Both the position numbers and the translations under genes were made by a program. Below are positions 36,515 through 46,694 of a stretch of 64,000 bases of DNA, piece after piece. Within the stretch, counting starts at the first letter, position 1. Each line of letters starts with the position of its first letter. A model generated the notes under the pieces. That model made no database searches, was not told the DNA's origin, and saw nothing but the letters and a program-made list of their open reading frames with translations. This DNA comes from Arthrobacter sp. APC 3897 (lineage in GTDB: Bacteria; Actinomycetota; Actinomycetes; Actinomycetales; Micrococcaceae): the NCBI RefSeq assembly GCF_030407495.1, contig NZ_JASDDG010000027.1:1-64000 (forward strand), in the 5' to 3' direction.

Positions 36515-38527
36515 CTATTTGTCCCGGTTCCGGACGGCTTCGACAATCCGCTTCACTGCCTCTTCCACGGGCACGCCGTTGTCCTGGCTGCCGTCCCGGA
36601 AGCGGAAGGACACCGCTCCGGCCTCGGCGTCGTCACCGCCGGCGATCAGGACAAACGGGATCTTGTCCTTGGAGGCGGTGCGGATCTTCTTCGGGAAACG
36701 GTCGGTGCCGGTGTCCACCTGGGCGCGGATGCCGTGCGCCTTGAGCTTATCGACGACGTCGAACATGTAGTCGTTGAACGCCTCGGCCACGGGGATGCCG
36801 ACTACCTGGACCGGTGCCAGCCAGGCCGGGAACGCACCGGCGTAGTGCTCGGTGAGCACGGCCATGAAGCGTTCCACTGAGCCGAACAGGGCACGGTGGA
36901 TCATGACCGGGCGCTGGCGGGTGCCGTCGGCAGCCTGGTATTCAAGTTCAAAGCGCTCGGGCAGGTTGAAGTCCAGCTGGATGGTGGACATCTGCCAGGT
37001 GCGGCCGATGGCGTCGCGGGCCTGGACGGAGATCTTGGGGCCGTAGAACGCGGCCCCGCCGGGATCCGGAACCAGGTCCAGTCCGGACTCTTCGGCCACC
37101 TCGGCCAGGGTGCGGGTGGCTTCCTCCCACACGTCGTCGGAGCCGACGTACTTCTCCGGGTCCTTGGTGGACAGTTCCAGGTAGAAGTCATCCAGGCCGT
37201 AGTCCTTGAGCAGGTCCAGGACGAAATTCAGCGTGGTGGTCAGCTCGTCCTTCATCTGCTCGCGGGTGCAGTAGATGTGGGCGTCATCCTGGGTCATGCC
37301 CCGCACGCGCGTCAGGCCGTGGATCACGCCGGACTTCTCGTAGCGGTAGACCGAGCCGAATTCGAACAGGCGCAGCGGCAGTTCACGGTAGGACCGTCCG
37401 CGGGAGCGGAAGATCAGATTGTGCATGGGGCAGTTCATCGGCTTCAGGTAGTAGTCCTGGCCGGGCTTGGTGACCTCGCCGGTCTCCGGGTCGGTCACCT
37501 CATCCACATGCATGGGAGGGAACATGCCGTCGCGGTACCAGTCCAGGTGGCCGGAGACCTCGTATAGGTGGCCCTTGGTGATGTGCGGGGTGTAGACAAA
37601 CTCGTAGCCGGCCTCGGTGTGGCGCTGGCGGGAGTAGTCCTCCATGGCCTTGCGGATAATGCCGCCCTTGGGGTGGAACACCGGCAGGCCCGAGCCCAGC
37701 TCATCCGGGAAGGAGAACAGGTCCAGCTCGGTGCCCAGCTTGCGGTGGTCGCGGCGCTCGGCTTCGGCCAGACGTTCCTGGTACGCCTTCAGGGCGTCCT
37801 TGGTGGGCCAGGCGGTGCCGTAGATGCGCTGCAGCTGCTGGTTCTTCTGGTCGCCGAGCCAGTAGGCGGCGGAGGAACGCGTCAGCGCAAAGGCGTTGGA
37901 GATCAGCTTGGTGTTCGGCAGGTGCGGGCCGCGGCACAGGTCGCACCACACAACGTCGCCGGACTTGCGGTCCACGTTGTCGTAGATGGTGATTTCGCCG
38001 GCGCCAACCTCGATGTTCGCGCCCTCGCCGGCTTCATCAGCGCCGTCCTTCTTGCCGAGCAGTTCCAGCTTGTAGGGCTCGTTGGCCATGGCCTCGCGGG
38101 CTTCTTCTTCAGTGACCACGCGGCGGGCAAACTTCTGGTTCGAGTTGACGATCTTCTGCATCATCTTCTCGAGGGTCTTCAGGTCCTCGGGGGTGAACGG
38201 CTCGGCAACATCGAAGTCGAAGTAGAAGCCGTCCTTGATGTACGGGCCAATGCCCAGCTTGGCGTCCGGGCGCAGCTGCTGCACAGCCTGGGCCATGACA
38301 TGGGCCGTGGAGTGGCGCAGCACGTTCAGGCCGTCTTCGGAATCGATGGTCACGGCTTCAACGGCCTGGCCCGGGGCAAGCTCGGTATCCAGGTCCTTCA
38401 GGACACCGTCCACGCGCATCACGACGACGTCGCGGCGGTCGAAGAACAGCTGCGCACCTGTGGTGCCAGTATCCACCGTGGTCTCCTCGTCGTTGACGAT
38501 GAGGGTGAACTTCTCTGGCACTGACAC
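36515..38527 (-). CDS. thrS: Threonyl-tRNA synthetase
   Basis: Class II synthetase of 670 residues. Layout: TGS domain (about 1-65), editing domain with [14 protein letters not shown] (metal histidines) and CRGPHLPNT, a catalytic core with the zinc cysteine in [13 protein letters not shown] and motif 2 [14 protein letters not shown], and an anticodon-binding domain at the C-terminus. It is the first gene of thrS-HIT-pgsA. The 78-bp gap upstream to dnaE2 holds no recognisable T-box leader. Confidence 0.97.
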   Translation of the reverse strand: MSVPEKFTLIVNDEETTVDTGTTGAQLFFDRRDVVVMRVDGVLKDLDTELAPGQAVEAVTIDSEDGLNVLRHSTAHVMAQAVQQLRPDAKLGIGPYIKDGFYFDFDVAEPFTPEDLKTLEKMMQKIVNSNQKFARRVVTEEEAREAMANEPYKLELLGKKDGADEAGEGANIEVGAGEITIYDNVDRKSGDVVWCDLCRGPHLPNTKLISNAFALTRSSAAYWLGDQKNQQLQRIYGTAWPTKDALKAYQERLAEAERRDHRKLGTELDLFSFPDELGSGLPVFHPKGGIIRKAMEDYSRQRHTEAGYEFVYTPHITKGHLYEVSGHLDWYRDGMFPPMHVDEVTDPETGEVTKPGQDYYLKPMNCPMHNLIFRSRGRSYRELPLRLFEFGSVYRYEKSGVIHGLTRVRGMTQDDAHIYCTREQMKDELTTTLNFVLDLLKDYGLDDFYLELSTKDPEKYVGSDDVWEEATRTLAEVAEESGLDLVPDPGGAAFYGPKISVQARDAIGRTWQMSTIQLDFNLPERFELEYQAADGTRQRPVMIHRALFGSVERFMAVLTEHYAGAFPAWLAPVQVVGIPVAEAFNDYMFDVVDKLKAHGIRAQVDTGTDRFPKKIRTASKDKIPFVLIAGGDDAEAGAVSFRFRDGSQDNGVPVEEAVKRIVEAVRNRDK

Positions 38528-38605
38528 GGTTGTCTCCTAGATTTCGTTGTTTGGCGTCTGCGGCACGGCCAGGATACGGCCGGCTCCTTCTGCGCCTCTT
38601 TGATG

Positions 38606-41600
38606 TTATCCGCTGGAGTTGGGCCCCACCAACCTGCCGCGCTGGGGACGGGGCAGCGGAAGCGATGCAGTGTCCGCCAGGTTCCACGCTTCAAGGGCCT
38701 GCAGGCTCATGCCGCGCTCCCCTGTGCGGCGGGTCAGCCCCCGGATCAGCATCAGCTCGGTGCCGAAAAGCAGCGGCCCGGTTTTCTCCTGCGCCTCGGT
38801 GAAGAACGTGCAGTCCACGCACCCGGTGCCGTCGTCGAGGCTGATGAACACCACCCGGCGGCCGCCGCGCATGGGCGGCGTCTGGGTGGCCACCCGGATC
38901 CCGGCCACGAGCACCTCGGAGCCGTTGCGCAGCCCGATCAGGTCGCGGGCTTTGGTGACTCCCAGCTCGGCCAGCAGCGGGCCGTAGCTGTCGATCAGGT
39001 GGGCGCTGACGTCCACGGACAATAGGTCCAGTTCAGTGCGCACCTTCTCGCGCAGCGTTGGTTCGGGCAGCTCCGGCCGCAGGTTCTCCAGTTCGGTGTC
39101 CCCCAGCGGCAGCGCCAGCTGCCCGGGAATCGGATCGTATTTCCGCGGGGCCGGGCGCGGCGGCGCAGTGTCCAGATGGTGCAGCAGATCGGCGCGGGAG
39201 GCGCCGGTTCCGGTGTCGCGGGCCAGCGAATCGAATGCTCCCAGGGAGGCCAGCCGCATCAGCGTGCCCCGTCCCACCCGGGCGCGGGCCCGCAGATCGG
39301 CCAGGGAGTCATAGGGCTGGCCGGCGGTGATGCGCCGCAGCTCGGCCGCCGACAGTCCGTAGATCCCGGCCAGGCTCAGCCTGATGCCCAGCTTCTCCGG
39401 CCGGGCCGGATGCCCGGGTGTTGCCGGAACCGCCGGCACGCGCTCCACCCGGTACTGCGCACCGCTGCGGTTAATATCCAGCGGCAGAATGGGGATCCCC
39501 ATCCGCCGTGCCTCCGCCACCAGGAGACGCCGCGGATACATGCCCGGATCGTGCTCAAAGATCCCCGCCAGGAAGGCTTCGGGATGGTGGGTCTTCAGCC
39601 AGGCGGACTGGTAGGTGGGCACCGCGAAGGCTGCTCCGTGCGCCTTGCAGAAGCCGAAGCTGCCGAAGGCCTTCAGCGTGCCCCAGACTTTGTCGATGAC
39701 ACCGGCGCCGTATCCGCGCTTGGCAGCTTCGGTGCGGAAGAAGTCCTCCACTGACGGTTCGGCGTCCTCGTTGCCCAGCAGCCGGCGCAGCTCATCGGCC
39801 TTGGCCAGTCCGCAGCCGGTGAACACGTCAAAGGTGCGCAGCACCTGTTCATGGAACACCGTCACCCCGTGCGTTTCCGCGAGGACCGGCCGCAGGGCCT
39901 CGTGCGGATACACCTCCGGGGCCCAGCCGTGCCGGTGCTCCAGGAAGGGACGCACCATGTCGGATTTCATGGGCCCGGGCCGGAACAGCGAAATGTCGAT
40001 GATCAGATCATTGAACTCCCGCGGAGCCATCTTGCCGATCAGTTCCCGCTGGCCAGGGGACTCAATCTGGAAGCACCCGAGCGTGTAGGTACTGCAGATC
40101 AGGTCATACGTGGCCGGGTCATCCAGGGGCACGGCGTCAAGGTCAATGGAACCGTCAGCCAGGACATAGTCCGGCCCCTGCCCCGCGGGTCCGGCGGGAT
40201 GTGCTCCGGCGCGGACGGTGTCCTCCTTGGTGGGATGCAGCCGGCGCACTTCCTGCAGCGCATAGGCCATGGCGCTTTGCATCCGCACGCCCAGGACGTC
40301 GAGTTTGAGCATGCCCATGGGGTCCATGTCATGTTTGTCGAACTGGGACATGGGCAGGCCCAGGCCGGAGGGCTGCACCGGGGTGCGGTCCAGCAGCGAG
40401 GTGTCCCCCAGGATCACGCCGCACGGATGCATGGAAATGTGCCGCGGCAGCCGGTCCAGGCGTTCGGTCAGGTCCACCAGCAAATCCAGCTGCCGGTTGC
40501 CCTGGACCCGTTCAGCGATGTCCCGCAGCTCCGGCTTTTCCGCGAGCGCTTCCCGGAACTTTCGTGCGGAGAAGCGCCACAGCTGTTTGGCCACTGCCCC
40601 GATGTCCTCGTCGGCCAGACCGAGGGCCATGCCGGCGTCGCGCACCGCCCCGCGTGCCCGGTAACCGTTCTGCATGCTCATCAGGGTGACCCGTTCAGCG
40701 CCGAAGCGTTCGAAGATGCGGTGATAGACGTTGTGCCGCTGGGCGCTTTCAACGTCTATGTCGATGTCCGGAAGCGTGGAACGGTCACGGGAGAGGAACC
40801 GTTCAAAAATCAGGTCATGGGCCAGCGGGTTCACGTGGCTGATGCCGAGCAGATAGTTCACCAGCGAAGAGGCTCCCGATCCCCGGGCGGCGGCACGTAC
40901 GCCCATGCCGGTGATCATGGCGGAAACTTCGGCGACCGTCAGGAAGTAGGAGGCGAACCCAAGCCGTTCAATGATGCCCAGTTCATGGGTCAGCCGGTTG
41001 CGCAGCCGGGCTTCTGCGGCCGGATCCTGTGCGGGGAACCGGCGGCCGATGCCTGCTTCGCAGCGGGCCACCAGCTCTGTCATGGGTTCGGTGTTGATGC
41101 CGATCACCGAGGCCTCCGGAACCACCGGCTGCTTGAACCCCATGTCCTGCACCGGATCCATCCGGCAGGCATCGGCGAGCGCTTCGGTGTCGCGGAGCAT
41201 CCGGGACGCTCCGGCGGTTCCGTAACCGGCTTCACGGCTGATCTCACGGGCCAGGGACGTCATCTGCGCGGCGCTCTTCAGCCAGCCCTGCCCGTTGGGC
41301 TGCAGATCAGGAAGCCGTCCCATGGAGGTCAGCGCCCGGGCTGCGTCCAGGACGTCGGCGGTGGCGGCGCCGTCGGCGTCCACGTAGCGCACAGCGTTGG
41401 TGAGGATGGCAGGCAGCTGCATTTCATCGGCCAGCCGGAGCATGCGCACGGCGTGCGCCAGGCTGAGATTGGATCCCGGGGCGCTGAGGTGGGCCACCAC
41501 TTCCACGGCAAGCGCTGCGCGCGGCATGCTCTCCTGCCAGCGGCGAAAGAGCGTACGGGCGACGGCGTAGCTGCGGCTGCGCATGGCGGCGCCGACGTCG

Positions 41601-42064
41601 GAATGCGGCCCCACCAGGACGGTCAGGAGCGGCTCGGCGTCCCCGCCGCCGTCGTCCGCCGCCCGTGAGGCCAGCTGCGCCATGGTTACCCCCACCGGCT
41701 TGCTGTCTTTGCGTGCCGCGGACGGTGAGGTTCCGGCATGGGCGTCGGAAATCAGCCGGCACAGCGCGCGGTAGCCGGCCCCCCGGCGACGGCCGCGGGC
41801 CAGGACCACTACCCTTCCGGTGACCGGCCGGACGCCGGCGTCATCCGGTTCCCCCAGTACCGCCAAATCCACCCCGACGATCGGATCAATGCCGGCGTCC
41901 ATGCAGGCGCGCAGGTGTTTGACCGTGCCGTACAGTCCGTCGCGGTCGGTGCAGGCGAGCGCGTCTGCACCGTCAGCCGCAGCGGCCTGCGCCATTTCCT
42001 CCGGCCAGGACACTCCGTAGTGTGCGCTGAAGGCGGTGGCGGCATGCAGATGGGTGAAGCTCAT
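38606..42064 (-). CDS. dnaE2: Error-prone DNA polymerase III alpha subunit DnaE2
   Basis: C-family polymerase of 1152 residues involved in damage-induced mutagenesis. The N-terminal PHP domain starts FTHLHAATAFSAHYGVSWPEE. The palm carries the metal aspartates in STLPDIDIDVES. FGFCKAHGAAFAVPTYQSAWLK and DLIIDISLFRPGPMKSDMV are the DnaE signatures, followed by a helix-hairpin-helix and an OB domain. It is somewhat longer than many DnaE2 proteins but looks intact. It lies 12 bp after the DUF6504 gene, downstream of an SOS box. No ImuA or ImuB gene is adjacent. Confidence 0.95.
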   Translation of the reverse strand: MSFTHLHAATAFSAHYGVSWPEEMAQAAAADGADALACTDRDGLYGTVKHLRACMDAGIDPIVGVDLAVLGEPDDAGVRPVTGRVVVLARGRRRGAGYRALCRLISDAHAGTSPSAARKDSKPVGVTMAQLASRAADDGGGDAEPLLTVLVGPHSDVGAAMRSRSYAVARTLFRRWQESMPRAALAVEVVAHLSAPGSNLSLAHAVRMLRLADEMQLPAILTNAVRYVDADGAATADVLDAARALTSMGRLPDLQPNGQGWLKSAAQMTSLAREISREAGYGTAGASRMLRDTEALADACRMDPVQDMGFKQPVVPEASVIGINTEPMTELVARCEAGIGRRFPAQDPAAEARLRNRLTHELGIIERLGFASYFLTVAEVSAMITGMGVRAAARGSGASSLVNYLLGISHVNPLAHDLIFERFLSRDRSTLPDIDIDVESAQRHNVYHRIFERFGAERVTLMSMQNGYRARGAVRDAGMALGLADEDIGAVAKQLWRFSARKFREALAEKPELRDIAERVQGNRQLDLLVDLTERLDRLPRHISMHPCGVILGDTSLLDRTPVQPSGLGLPMSQFDKHDMDPMGMLKLDVLGVRMQSAMAYALQEVRRLHPTKEDTVRAGAHPAGPAGQGPDYVLADGSIDLDAVPLDDPATYDLICSTYTLGCFQIESPGQRELIGKMAPREFNDLIIDISLFRPGPMKSDMVRPFLEHRHGWAPEVYPHEALRPVLAETHGVTVFHEQVLRTFDVFTGCGLAKADELRRLLGNEDAEPSVEDFFRTEAAKRGYGAGVIDKVWGTLKAFGSFGFCKAHGAAFAVPTYQSAWLKTHHPEAFLAGIFEHDPGMYPRRLLVAEARRMGIPILPLDINRSGAQYRVERVPAVPATPGHPARPEKLGIRLSLAGIYGLSAAELRRITAGQPYDSLADLRARARVGRGTLMRLASLGAFDSLARDTGTGASRADLLHHLDTAPPRPAPRKYDPIPGQLALPLGDTELENLRPELPEPTLREKVRTELDLLSVDVSAHLIDSYGPLLAELGVTKARDLIGLRNGSEVLVAGIRVATQTPPMRGGRRVVFISLDDGTGCVDCTFFTEAQEKTGPLLFGTELMLIRGLTRRTGERGMSLQALEAWNLADTASLPLPRPQRGRLVGPNSSG

Positions 42065-42076
42065 AACCGGCGGTTC

Positions 42077-42388
42077 CTAGGCACTTTCCCGCAGGGCGTC
42101 ATGGATACGGACGACACGCCAGCGGCCGGAGCGGATGTCATGCGAGAGATCCAAAGTGCGCAGCGGCGACCGCGGGGTCAGCCGGGCCTGCACCCGCCAG
42201 ATCTCCGAATCCACCAGCCCCGGGCCGCGCCCGCGTTCCGCCCGGGCTTCCTCGTCCCACCAGTTCCGGCGTTCATACCAGCGCACGGGATCCGCTGCCA
42301 CCTTGTAGGTACGGCCGCTCCAGATGAGCCGAAGCGGCTGGCCGGCGGGTGAGCACACCACCTCTACCGCTTCACTGAAGACACCCAT
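42077..42388 (-). CDS. DUF6504 family protein, dnaE2-associated
   Basis: 103 residues from ATG 42388 (GGAGG eight bases upstream). Key blocks are GQPLRLIWSGRTYKV, PVRWYERRNWWDEE and SEIWRVQARLTPRS. Members of this small family are commonly found next to ImuB-like polymerases or DnaE2 in actinobacteria, and their role is unknown. It is the first gene after the SOS box and is followed by dnaE2 at 12 bp, so the two form a damage-inducible operon. Confidence 0.8.
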   Translation of the reverse strand: MGVFSEAVEVVCSPAGQPLRLIWSGRTYKVAADPVRWYERRNWWDEEARAERGRGPGLVDSEIWRVQARLTPRSPLRTLDLSHDIRSGRWRVVRIHDALRESA

Positions 42389-42472
42389 TCCAGCTTCCTC
42401 CCAGCCGCAGGCGTGCCCGCACCCAAGCCGGCACACGCAGCGGCCAAAATTGGTTTGTGGACATCAACTAAT

Positions 42473-42488
42473 TCGAACATATGTTCTA
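42473..42488. promoter_or_regulatory. SOS box (LexA operator) for DUF6504-dnaE2
   Basis: TCGAACATATGTTCTA matches the actinobacterial/Gram-positive SOS box (GAAC-N4-GTTC) with only one outer base off the full palindrome. It lies 85 bp upstream of the DUF6504 start in a 170-bp non-coding gap. Confidence 0.9.
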
Positions 42489-42558
42489 ACAACATCCAGT
42501 GTACGGCCAGCATCCGACAAAAGGCACTCCCGCTCCCGGATTGTCTGCCCTGGACTGC

Positions 42559-44127
42559 TCACACTTCTTCTCCGGCTTCCGTCCGCACCGCGGTGGACAG
42601 CGGCGTTTCCCTGATGAACAGGCACAGCACCAGCGCTGCCGCCACCACAGGCACGCTCAGCAGGAAGATCGGCGGCAGGGCATGGCCGAACGCCGCGGCT
42701 ACGAAATCCTGCACCGGCGCGGGCAGTCCGCGCAGCATCGCGGGGCTCAGCGAATTGATGTCGCCCCCGAGGGCTTCTCCCGCCCCTCCCGAACCTGCCG
42801 GCGCCGCGGCGATCTCGCTGCCCAGCCGATGAATGAAAATCGATCCGAACAGCGCAATGCCAAAAGATGCCCCGATCTGGCGGAAATAGTTCGCCGCCGA
42901 AATTGCCGCCCCCATGTCCCGGACCGGCACGCTGTTCTGCACAATCAGCACCAGGTTCTGCATCAGCATGCCGATTCCCAGCCCCATCACCAGCATCCCG
43001 AGCGCCGTAAAGCTGTAGGGGGTGGTGTCGGAGATCCGGGACAGCAGCACCAGCCCGGCAATGATCACCGCGCAGCCCAGCACGGGGTAGATCTTGTACT
43101 TTCCCGTACGGGAAATCAGCTGTCCGGTGCCGATGGACGTCAGCAGCAGCCCGCCCATCATCGGCAGCATCATCAGTCCGGATTCGGTGGCGGTGGCCCG
43201 GTTGACCATCTGCAGGAACGTGGGCAGGTAGGAGATGGTAGAGAACATGGCGATGCCCACGGAGATGCCCACCAGCACGGGCAGCAGGAAATTCCGGTTG
43301 CGGAACAGCCCCAGCGGCATAATCGGCTCGGCAGCCTTCAGCTCCACCCGGACAAAGGCCGTGCCCGCAGCCAGGGTTAGTGCCGCAAGAGCCAGAATCT
43401 GCGGACTTGACCAGGCGTACGTGGTGCCCGCCCACGTGGTCAGCATGATCAGCGCGGCGCTCGTGACGGCCAGCAGCGCGGCACCGGCGTAGTCAAGCCT
43501 GGGGCGGAGCCCCTGCGGCTTGGGCAGGTGAAGGGAGGTAACGACGACGGCGAGCGCCACCGCGCCGATGGGCAGGTTGATGTAGAACACCCAGCGCCAG
43601 GACCAGGCATCGGTGATCCAGCCGCCCAGCAGCGGACCGCACACGGAGGCCAGTCCAAAGGCTGCGCCGATCAGTCCCATGTACTTGCCGCGTTCACGCG
43701 GAGAGACGAGGTCTCCCAGAATGGCCTGGGCGCCGATCATCAGTCCGCCGCCGCCCAGGCCCTGCAGTGCACGGAAGCCAATCAGCTGGCCCATGTTCTG
43801 CGCGAGTCCGGACAGGACGGAGCCGATCAGGAACACCACGATCGCAAAGATGAAGATGCTTTTGCGGCCAAACAGGTCACCGAGCTTTCCGTAGATCGGC
43901 AGGCCGATGGTTGCGGCCAGGATGTAGGCGGTGACCACCCAGGACAGATGCTCCAGCCCGTTGAGGTCTCCCACAATGGTGGGCAGCGCGGTGGCAACAA
44001 TGGTCTGGTCAAGTGCTGCCAGCAGAACGGACAGCACCAGTCCGGTGAATACCAGGGGAAGGTTGCGTTGTTGCGGAGCTGCCGCCGTGCCTGCAGTAGT
44101 ACGCGGTGAAAGTGCTTTGCGGGACAT
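42559..44127 (-). CDS. DHA2-family (EmrB/QacA) drug exporter, copy A
   Basis: Major facilitator with 14 predicted helices, 522 residues. The family signature is in helix 1 (LAALDQTIVATALPTIVGDL), motif A in GKLGDLFGRKSIF, motif C-like GAAFGLASVCGPLLGG, and a typical central block WSWRWVFYINLPIGAVAL. It is about two-thirds identical by eye to the next gene (44173-45870), sharing long stretches such as ISRTGKYKIYPVLG and MQNLVLIVQNSVP. They are tandem paralogues 45 bp apart. Exported substrates are unknown. No TetR or MarR regulator is adjacent. Confidence 0.92.
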   Translation of the reverse strand: MSRKALSPRTTAGTAAAPQQRNLPLVFTGLVLSVLLAALDQTIVATALPTIVGDLNGLEHLSWVVTAYILAATIGLPIYGKLGDLFGRKSIFIFAIVVFLIGSVLSGLAQNMGQLIGFRALQGLGGGGLMIGAQAILGDLVSPRERGKYMGLIGAAFGLASVCGPLLGGWITDAWSWRWVFYINLPIGAVALAVVVTSLHLPKPQGLRPRLDYAGAALLAVTSAALIMLTTWAGTTYAWSSPQILALAALTLAAGTAFVRVELKAAEPIMPLGLFRNRNFLLPVLVGISVGIAMFSTISYLPTFLQMVNRATATESGLMMLPMMGGLLLTSIGTGQLISRTGKYKIYPVLGCAVIIAGLVLLSRISDTTPYSFTALGMLVMGLGIGMLMQNLVLIVQNSVPVRDMGAAISAANYFRQIGASFGIALFGSIFIHRLGSEIAAAPAGSGGAGEALGGDINSLSPAMLRGLPAPVQDFVAAAFGHALPPIFLLSVPVVAAALVLCLFIRETPLSTAVRTEAGEEV

Positions 44128-44172
44128 GTGGAGCGGCCTCCTGGCCGGTGGTGCCGGGTTATTGGTTGATAC

Positions 44173-45870
44173 CTAGGCGGCGGGAGTTTCCTGTTCCTCG
44201 TTGCCGAGGCGCACCCGGGCGGTCTCGGACAGCGGAGTCTGCTTGATGAACAGGGTCAGGATCAGGCCAGCGCCCAGCGCCGGGATACCGAGCAGGAAGA
44301 TTGGCGGCAGGGCATCTCCGAAGGCCTGGGCAATGAACTCCCGCACCGGCTCAGGCAGCACCTTCAGTTCGGACGGACTGATCGAGTTCACTCCGTTGCG
44401 GAGCACGCCGGAGGCCTCCGGCGGGGCGTCGGCCACCTGGTCGTTCAGCCGTTTGATAAAGAAGGAACCATAGACTGCAATTCCCAGTGAACCGCCCATC
44501 TGCCGGAAGTAATTGGCGGAGGAGACGCCGGTGCCCATGTCCTTGGCGGGAACACTGTTCTGCACAATCAGCACCAGGTTCTGCATCAGCGCTCCGATGC
44601 CCAGGCCCAGCACAAACATACCCACGGCCGTGAACCAGTACGGCGTGGTGTTGGAGATCCGGGAAAGCAGCAGCAGCCCCGCAATCATCACTGCCGCCCC
44701 CAGGACGGGATAGATCTTGTACTTGCCGGTGCGGGAAATCAGCTGTCCGGTGCCGATCGAGGTGATCAGCAGGCCGGCCGTCATCGGCAGCATCATCAGC
44801 CCGGACATGGTGGCCGAGGCGTCATTGACCATCTGCAGGAAGGTGGGCAGGTAGGAGATGCTGCCGAACATCGCCAGTCCCACGGACAGGCCCACCAAGG
44901 TGCAGACCAGGAAATTGCGGTTGCGGAACAATCGCAGCGGCAGCATCGGTTCAGCCGCGCGCAGCTCCACCGGAATGAAAACGGCAATGCCGACGGCGGC
45001 GGCGGCACCCAGCCCCAGGATGGTTGGGGACGTCCAGGCATAGGTGGTTCCGCCCCAGCTCGTGAGCATCACCAGCGCGGCGCTGACCAGTGCCAGCAAA
45101 GCCGCCCCTGCGTAGTCCAGCGGAGGCCGCGGTCCGGAGCGTACAGGAAGATGCAGTGACGTGATGATGACGGCCAGGGCCAGAACGCCCAGCGGAAGGT
45201 TGATGTAAAACACCCACCGCCAGGACCAGTATTCGGTCAAATAGCCGCCCAGCAGCGGTCCGCTCACCGATGCCAGTCCGAAAGCCGCGCCGATCAGCCC
45301 CATGTACCGGCCGCGCTCGCGGGCGGAGACAATGTCTCCGATAATGGCCTGCGCGCCGATGATCAGCCCGCCGCCGCCCACGCCCTGGATCGCACGGTAG
45401 GCGATCAGCTCAGCCATGCTGTGCGCCTGTCCGGACAAGGCGGAGCCGAGCAGGAAAACGGCAATGGCGAACACAAATATGTTCTTTCGCCCCAGCAGGT
45501 CACCGAGCTTGCCGTAGATCGGCAGTCCGATCGTGGAGGTCAGCAGGTAAGCGGTAATTACCCAGGACAGATGGTCCAGGCCCTGGAGGTCTCCCACGAT
45601 GGTGGGAAGCGCGGTGGACACAATGGTCTGGTCCAATGCGGAAATCAGCACCGCCAGGATCAATCCGGCAAACACCAGCGCAATTTGCCGCCGCGAGTGC
45701 GGCGCCGGAGCGCCGCCGCTGTGCCGGGAGGGTGGCTCGCTGCCTCCTTGGAGAGCTGACTTTGCGGGGGACGCCAGCAGATGGGACGCGGCCGGTGAAC
45801 CGAGGTCTGTTGCGGCGCGTGCTCCCGGGTGGGTGGCTTCTGCGCCGTGGGCGGTGAACTTTGCGGCCAT
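44173..45870 (-). CDS. DHA2-family (EmrB/QacA) drug exporter, copy B
   Basis: 565 residues from ATG 45870 (AAGGAG five bases upstream). A long hydrophilic Ala/Ser/His-rich N-terminus of about 65 residues precedes the first helix, where LISALDQTIVSTALPTIVGD gives the family signature. Motif A is GKLGDLLGRKNIF and motif C is GAAFGLASVSGPLLGG. It is the upstream gene of the tandem pair and probably drives copy A. The DUF2087 gene lies 136 bp upstream on the same strand. Confidence 0.92.
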   Translation of the reverse strand: MAAKFTAHGAEATHPGARAATDLGSPAASHLLASPAKSALQGGSEPPSRHSGGAPAPHSRRQIALVFAGLILAVLISALDQTIVSTALPTIVGDLQGLDHLSWVITAYLLTSTIGLPIYGKLGDLLGRKNIFVFAIAVFLLGSALSGQAHSMAELIAYRAIQGVGGGGLIIGAQAIIGDIVSARERGRYMGLIGAAFGLASVSGPLLGGYLTEYWSWRWVFYINLPLGVLALAVIITSLHLPVRSGPRPPLDYAGAALLALVSAALVMLTSWGGTTYAWTSPTILGLGAAAAVGIAVFIPVELRAAEPMLPLRLFRNRNFLVCTLVGLSVGLAMFGSISYLPTFLQMVNDASATMSGLMMLPMTAGLLITSIGTGQLISRTGKYKIYPVLGAAVMIAGLLLLSRISNTTPYWFTAVGMFVLGLGIGALMQNLVLIVQNSVPAKDMGTGVSSANYFRQMGGSLGIAVYGSFFIKRLNDQVADAPPEASGVLRNGVNSISPSELKVLPEPVREFIAQAFGDALPPIFLLGIPALGAGLILTLFIKQTPLSETARVRLGNEEQETPAA

Positions 45871-46006
45871 TGACGCTCCTTGGAGGGGTCGTCCCTGAAA
45901 TGGTGCCGGACCAGACAGCACTTTCCATTCGACGCCCGAGGGCCTGCCAAGTCAACGCTTCGTGCAGAGGGGCGCCGCGCGGCCGGGACCTAACCGGCAT
46001 CAAACG

Positions 46007-46570
46007 CTAGGCAAATTCCATGCCGTCCGCCGGGCGCGGAGCCGTGAGCCAGTACCGGGATCCATCCGTACTGCGGGCCACGATTCCCTCATCCACCAAA
46101 TAACGGCGGACGGCCGCGGGGTCAGTGGAATAGCTGTCCAAGCGGCCGGTAATCTCGCGTTCGGTCAGGGTTGGAACTTCTCCCGGAGCCGCCGGGGCAG
46201 ATTCGAAGACGTGCCCGGCAACGTAGTGGAGCAATTCCAGCCGGTCGGCCTGCTTACGGGGATAGGAGGAGATTTTGCCGTTCACGAGGAACCTGCGCAC
46301 CGAGGTGTCCGGCGCTCCCCTGCCGCTGGCCAGGAGCCGGGCAAACACCCCGCCCGCAGGCTGGACATCACAGGCACCCGAGGTGACCAGGCCGGCCTTC
46401 TGCAGTGCGGCCAGTGATTTGCGTTCCCTGGAGTCCATGGCCTGGCCGTCCAGCGGCGTCCCCCGCTCCGCAGCTGTAATGATCCGTGCATACAGCCTCA
46501 GCCTGCGCTCATCGGCGAGCGCAGCCGCGACGGCCCTCCACTGCTCGGGCGCGCCCTCTTCCTGATCCAT
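46007..46570 (-). CDS. DUF2087 domain protein, possible transcriptional regulator
   Basis: 187 residues from ATG 46570. The first 80 residues look like a winged-helix unit (WRAVAAALADERRLRLYARI, LAALQKAGLV). The C-terminal part is DUF2087: FLVNGKISSYPRKQADRLELLHYVAGHVF, LTEREITGRLDSYSTDPAAVRRYLVDEGIVARS. Such proteins are often annotated as ArsR-like regulators. Its position upstream of the two exporters makes regulation of them possible but unproven. Confidence 0.8.
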   Translation of the reverse strand: MDQEEGAPEQWRAVAAALADERRLRLYARIITAAERGTPLDGQAMDSRERKSLAALQKAGLVTSGACDVQPAGGVFARLLASGRGAPDTSVRRFLVNGKISSYPRKQADRLELLHYVAGHVFESAPAAPGEVPTLTEREITGRLDSYSTDPAAVRRYLVDEGIVARSTDGSRYWLTAPRPADGMEFA

Positions 46571-46694
46571 ACCTGTCCCCCTGGCTGCTGTCCCGGTACA
46601 CAGCATCTATGACGTGTGAGTACCGTACCCCACACCGTCAGACACGTCCGGTCCACCGCTCCAGCGGCGGACCGGACGCCGGCCGCTGCGCCGG

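Noticed and set aside
38528-38605. T-box or other leader for thrS
   Set aside because: The gap is only 78 bp and shows no T-box sequence or specifier/antiterminator pairing.
39851-41668. 605-codon plus-strand frame inside dnaE2
   Set aside because: Antisense to the PHP and palm domains of dnaE2; His/Gln/Gly-rich shadow translation.
45950-45985. Possible third half-copy of the CTTCGTGCAG repeat
   Set aside because: Only a ten-base match (GCTTCGTGCAGAG region) without a second arm; chance similarity cannot be excluded.
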